Shown: in pieces, positions 12,445 to 13,187 of the stretch | Numbering within the stretch: the stretch's first letter is position 1 | Layout of the letters: the number at the start of each line of letters is the position of its first letter | Translations under genes and position numbers: made by a program | Assembly (NCBI GenBank): GCA_021813335.1 | Contig: JAKALC010000013.1 | Span: 1-13,187, forward strand | Origin: a bacterium | GTDB lineage: Bacteria; Patescibacteriota; Minisyncoccia; Phycocordibacterales; SBAW01 | DNA: 13,187 bases | Direction: 5' to 3' | Notes under the pieces: generated by a model | Seen by the model: the letters and a program-made list of their open reading frames with translations, nothing else | Told to the model about the DNA's origin: nothing | Database searches by the model: none

Positions 12445-12963
12445 TTATTTCTTGAATACTCCTACCGAGACTTGCGCGGGACGGATAACTTTTTCCTTCA
12501 TCTTCCATCCCCGCTGCAGCACCTCTGCGATGACCCCCTCCTGTTCTTGCTTGTCCACCGTCTGTTCGCTCAAAACCTCGTGAAGCGCCGGGTCGGGGTG
12601 CTTCCCTATGTATTCTTCGCCGAAGGGCGTCACCCCGAGTCCCGCGACGGCCATACTTATCTGTTTGGCGATCGGTCCCAGGTCTTTCGAGAGTTCGCCC
12701 GCCCTCCGTGCGTGGTCGATGGAGTCGAGAGTCGGAATGATGGCTTCAACGGCGCGAGCAATGCCCTGGTCCCTGGCCGCCTTGGAGTCTTCCTCAAGCC
12801 GGCGCATCCCGTTCACGTAATCGGCCTTCGCTCGCTGCCAGCCGTCCAGGTACTCCTGCTTCTCCTTAACGCAAGCGGCAAGCTTTTCGCGCAAGCGCTT
12901 AAGGGCGGCGGGACCCATTTCGGCATCCTCTTCCGCCACGATCTCTTCGTCGGAGTCCTTCAT
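12445..12963 (-). CDS. grpE: Nucleotide exchange factor GrpE
   Basis: GrpE drives ADP release from DnaK and acts as a thermosensor in the chaperone cycle. The 172-residue protein has an acidic N-terminus (DSDEEIVAEEDAE) and a long charged helix that forms the dimer coiled coil (about 20-80, including YLDGWQRAKADYVN). The signature PTLDSIDHA comes next, and then the small beta domain with GVTPFGEEYIGKHPDPALHE and VLQRGWKMKEKVIRPAQVSV. It is the first gene of the operon, followed by dnaK after 26 nt. The start at 12963 lies 9 nt after a TAAAAT box. No HrcA gene is present on this side. Confidence 0.95.
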   Translation of the reverse strand: MKDSDEEIVAEEDAEMGPAALKRLREKLAACVKEKQEYLDGWQRAKADYVNGMRRLEEDSKAARDQGIARAVEAIIPTLDSIDHARRAGELSKDLGPIAKQISMAVAGLGVTPFGEEYIGKHPDPALHEVLSEQTVDKQEQEGVIAEVLQRGWKMKEKVIRPAQVSVGVFKK

Positions 12964-12972
12964 ACGTCAAGC

Positions 12973-13000
12973 ATTTTACATAGAAAAAACGCACCGTCAA
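12973..13000 (-). promoter_or_regulatory. Promoter of grpE-dnaK-dnaJ
   Basis: On the minus strand TTGACG (12995-13000) and TAAAAT (12973-12978) are separated by 16 nt. The -10 box ends 9 nt before the grpE ATG, so the leader is very short or absent. No CIRCE inverted repeat is seen, which suggests control other than by HrcA at this site. Confidence 0.65.
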
Positions 13001-13047
13001 GTTTTTTGACCGCACGACGGCGCTTCGAGATCATTCCGGCGCAAAAT

Positions 13048-13077
13048 AAAACATCCGCAGGGTGTGCGGATGTTTTT
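13048..13077. terminator. Bidirectional intrinsic terminator upstream of grpE
   Basis: An 11-bp perfect stem (13048-13058 with 13066-13076, core ACATCCGC/GCGGATGT) has a 7-nt loop. It is followed by T runs on both strands (TTTTT on plus, TTTTATTTT on minus). It would end a minus-strand gene lying to the right of the window. Confidence 0.8.
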
Positions 13078-13108
13078 GACAGTTCTTGTTAGCGCTTCGG
13101 TCACGGAT

Positions 13109-13173
13109 GATTTCCTCGCCGTCGCTCGGAAATCTCCGCGACCCCGCCTCGCGGTTTCGCCTGCTGGCGAAAC
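13109..13173. repeat. Cluster of two short inverted repeats at the right edge
   Basis: GATTTCC (13109-13115) pairs with GGAAATC (13128-13134). GTTTCGCC (13154-13161) pairs perfectly with GGCGAAAC (13166-13173) around TGCT. No convincing gene is seen in 13078-13187; frames are open but carry no recognisable motif. Confidence 0.5.
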
Positions 13174-13187
13174 ATCGCTGCGGCCGT

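Noticed and set aside
12973..13047. CIRCE operator before grpE
   Set aside because: No TTAGCACTC/GAGTGCTAA pair is present; only the -10/-35 boxes and the terminator are seen.
12997..13187. Minus-strand open frame running in from the right edge and ending in the grpE -35 box
   Set aside because: It crosses the strong terminator hairpin and has no recognisable motif, so it is probably chance.

Overview
The window looks like a piece of a GC-rich genome from the Candidate Phyla Radiation, probably Parcubacteria/Paceibacteria-like. This is inferred from several things: very compact minus-strand gene strings with gaps of 4-36 nt, no clear Shine-Dalgarno sites, a short archaeal-type aspartyl-tRNA synthetase, a divergent MraY, tRNA genes without an encoded CCA, and promoters placed only a few bases ahead of start codons. 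No marker gene such as 16S rRNA is present, so the assignment is not certain.

Layout, in the direction of transcription (right to left, minus strand). (1) 13187-13048: an edge with short inverted repeats and a terminator hairpin. (2) 13000-9390: a heat-shock operon grpE-dnaK-dnaJ behind a recognisable TTGACG/TAAAAT promoter, ending at a bidirectional terminator (9332-9355). (3) 9270-8741: an AT-richer block, the only one read on the plus strand. It carries a promoter, a candidate structured RNA (8771-8916), a strange tRNA-like gene (8975-9048) and a tRNA-Ser(UGA) with an oversized variable arm (9094-9193). (4) 8703-8451: a leaderless 61-residue membrane protein gene and a perfectly palindromic terminator. 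(5) 8448-1: a long string trpS, aspS, pepA, scpA, scpB, a D,D-carboxypeptidase gene, mraY, ftsW, murG.

The long string joins translation (trpS, aspS), protein turnover (pepA), chromosome condensation (scpAB) and cell-wall synthesis and division (carboxypeptidase, mraY, ftsW, murG). MraY makes lipid I, MurG would convert it to lipid II, FtsW polymerises the glycan, and the carboxypeptidase would trim the stem peptides.

Four things stand out. The murG gene at the left edge switches after about 15 codons into the C-terminus of an aldose 1-epimerase, so it is a chimera. The carboxypeptidase gene has an in-frame TAA where a Tyr codon is expected, cutting the membrane anchor from the catalytic domain. 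The tRNA-Ser variable arm reads as a normal hairpin interrupted by 20 nt. The neighbouring tRNA-like gene has an 8-nt anticodon loop and lacks the usual D-loop/T-loop contact bases; both tRNAs are enclosed by long leader-trailer helices. No CRISPR array, insertion sequence or rRNA was seen.
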